From Rhodospirillaceae bacterium (GTDB lineage Bacteria; Pseudomonadota; Alphaproteobacteria; DSM-16000; Inquilinaceae): 6,774 nt of DNA. This document shows, piece by piece, positions 5,835 through 6,774 of the stretch. A program made the translations under genes and the position numbers. The notes below the pieces were generated by a model. That model did no database searches, was not told the origin of the DNA, and saw only the letters and a list, made by a program, of their open reading frames with translations. The stretch spans positions 1 to 6,774 of the forward strand of contig JAGQRL010000407.1 of NCBI GenBank assembly GCA_020425485.1, given 5' to 3'. Numbering within the stretch: position 1 is the stretch's first letter; each line of letters opens with the position of its first letter.

Positions 5835-6550
5835 CCGATCAGGCCGACCTGCTGCCGGACGGCGAAGGCGACGGCGAGGCCGAAGCCGGCCCGGCCACCG
5901 ATCTGGGCGAGCTGGCGCGGCTGGTGGAAGCCCTGCTGTTCGCCTCGCCCGAGCCGCTGGCCGATGGCGCCATCCGCGAGCGCCTGCCGGAAAGTGCCGA
6001 CCTGGCGGCGGTGCTGGAGCGGCTGGAGGCGGACTACCGCGGCCGCGGCATCCAGCTTGTGCAGGTGGCCGGCGGCTGGGCCTTCCGCACCGCCCCGGAC
6101 CTGGCCGACCGCATGCGCCTGGATGCGCTGCGGCCGCGCCGGATGACCCGCGCCGCCTTGGAGACGCTGGCGATCATCGCCTATCATCAGCCGGTCAGCC
6201 GGGCGGAGATCGAGGCGATCCGCGGCGTGTCCACCAGCCGCGGCACGCTGGATGCGCTCTTGGAAGCCGGCTGGGTGAAGCCGGGGCGGCGCCGGCAGAC
6301 GCCGGGGCGGCCGCAGACCTGGGTGACGACGCCGGGCTTCCTCGACCATTTCAGCCTCGATAGCCTGGACGACCTGCCCGGAGTGGAGGAGATGAAGGCG
6401 GCCGGCCTGCTGGACTCCCGGCCGCTGCTCACCACGCTGCCCGGCGGCATGGTCGACGACGGCGACGGGGAGATCGATCGGCCGACGCTGCCGACCAACG
6501 ATCCCAACCCGGAGGGCGACCTGTTCGACGGCGGCGACGACGACGCATGA
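5831..6550 (+). CDS. scpB: Segregation and condensation protein B (ScpB)
   Basis: ScpB dimerises and binds the central part of ScpA, modulating SMC ATPase and DNA loading. The 239-residue product has two winged-helix regions. The first begins at LARLVEALLFASPEPL (28-43) and runs through GGWAFRTAPDLADRMR (81-96). The second contains the hallmark LETLAIIAYHQPVSRAEIEAIRGV (110-133) and GRPQTWVTTPGFLDHF (159-174). An acidic N-terminal tail (about 1-25) and an acidic C-terminal tail ending in a Gly/Asp run are disordered-looking extensions. The start is fixed by the ATGA overlap with scpA and a good ribosome site. Alphaproteobacterial ScpB is usually followed by tatA; here an ABC transporter gene begins 12 nt after the stop. 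Confidence 0.95.
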   Translation: MTDQADLLPDGEGDGEAEAGPATDLGELARLVEALLFASPEPLADGAIRERLPESADLAAVLERLEADYRGRGIQLVQVAGGWAFRTAPDLADRMRLDALRPRRMTRAALETLAIIAYHQPVSRAEIEAIRGVSTSRGTLDALLEAGWVKPGRRRQTPGRPQTWVTTPGFLDHFSLDSLDDLPGVEEMKAAGLLDSRPLLTTLPGGMVDDGDGEIDRPTLPTNDPNPEGDLFDGGDDDA

Positions 6551-6554
6551 GGAG
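6551..6554 (+). promoter_or_regulatory. Ribosome binding site of the ABC ATPase gene
   Basis: GGAG directly follows the scpB stop codon and lies 8 nt before a GTG at 6563. It fixes a non-ATG start and supports the ABC gene being read from the scpB transcript. Confidence 0.6.
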
Positions 6555-6562
6555 AGACGCGC

Positions 6563-6774
6563 GTGCACAGCGCAGTTGATGCCAGCCAGGCGGTCCGTAC
6601 CGCCGCACCGGGGCGGCCCAAGGCTGCCGGCGGCCCGGACACCGCAGCACTGGCGCTTGTCGGCATCGGCCATCGCTACGGCTCGGTGGTGGCGCTGGAC
6701 GAGGTGTCGCTGTCGGTGGCCGAGGGCGAGATTGTTTCGGTGGTGGGGCCGTCCGGCTGCGGCAAGTCCACCTT
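6563..6774 (+). CDS. ABC transporter ATP-binding protein, 5' part only
   Basis: This is the ATPase subunit of an ABC transporter, cut off by the right edge after 70 complete codons. From the GTG at 6563 the frame gives about 28 Ala/Gly-rich residues. The nucleotide-binding domain then begins: LALVGIGHRYG with the A-loop Tyr39, ALDEVSLSVAEGEIVSVV, and a complete Walker A, GPSGCGKST (62-70). The GPSGCGKST wording is typical of importer ATPases such as the NitT/TauT/SsuB, spermidine/putrescine and Fe3+ groups. Q-loop, signature and Walker B motifs lie outside the window, so the substrate cannot be assigned. The gene starts 12 nt after scpB on the same strand and is probably transcribed with it, although the two have no obvious functional link. 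Confidence 0.88.
   Translation, partial: MHSAVDASQAVRTAAPGRPKAAGGPDTAALALVGIGHRYGSVVALDEVSLSVAEGEIVSVVGPSGCGKST

Overview
The window comes from the chromosome of a GC-rich (roughly 70% by eye) alphaproteobacterium. The gene content and protein wording fit the Rhodospirillales or a related order. This placement rests on recognisable families (type-2 dGTPase, A-type Fe-S carrier, SPOR-domain protein, cytosolic NagZ, ScpA and ScpB) and on the strong G/C bias at third codon positions. No mobile elements, tRNAs, rRNAs or CRISPR arrays were seen. The region is dense housekeeping DNA and no stretch over 300 bases lacks a gene.

Layout. Left block, minus strand: an A-type iron-sulfur carrier (erpA-like, 649-1044) is followed 11 nt downstream by the exonuclease III gene xthA (1-637), which runs off the left edge. 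A 114-nt divergent intergenic region (1045-1158) separates erpA from dgt (1159-2316, plus strand), an HD-domain dNTP triphosphohydrolase. A second AT-richer gap (2317-2417) holds a bulged dyad and a weak promoter candidate.

Right block, plus strand: a membrane-anchored SPOR-domain protein (2418-3911), nagZ (3922-5004), scpA (5046-5834), scpB (5831-6550) and the 5' end of an ABC transporter ATPase gene (6563 to the right edge). Gaps of 10, 41, -4 and 12 nt make this a probable operon.

How the genes fit together: ErpA delivers Fe-S clusters, XthA repairs abasic sites and Dgt trims the dNTP pool. The right-hand operon joins peptidoglycan-related functions (SPOR septal binding, NagZ muropeptide recycling) to chromosome condensation (ScpAB, the accessory subunits of SMC). 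From my knowledge of alphaproteobacteria, dgt-argS-SPOR-nagZ-scpA-scpB-tatABC is a common order. Here argS is missing between dgt and the SPOR gene, and an ABC transporter gene replaces tatA after scpB. Those two departures are the main points of interest. I see no convincing evidence of a new biological system in this window.
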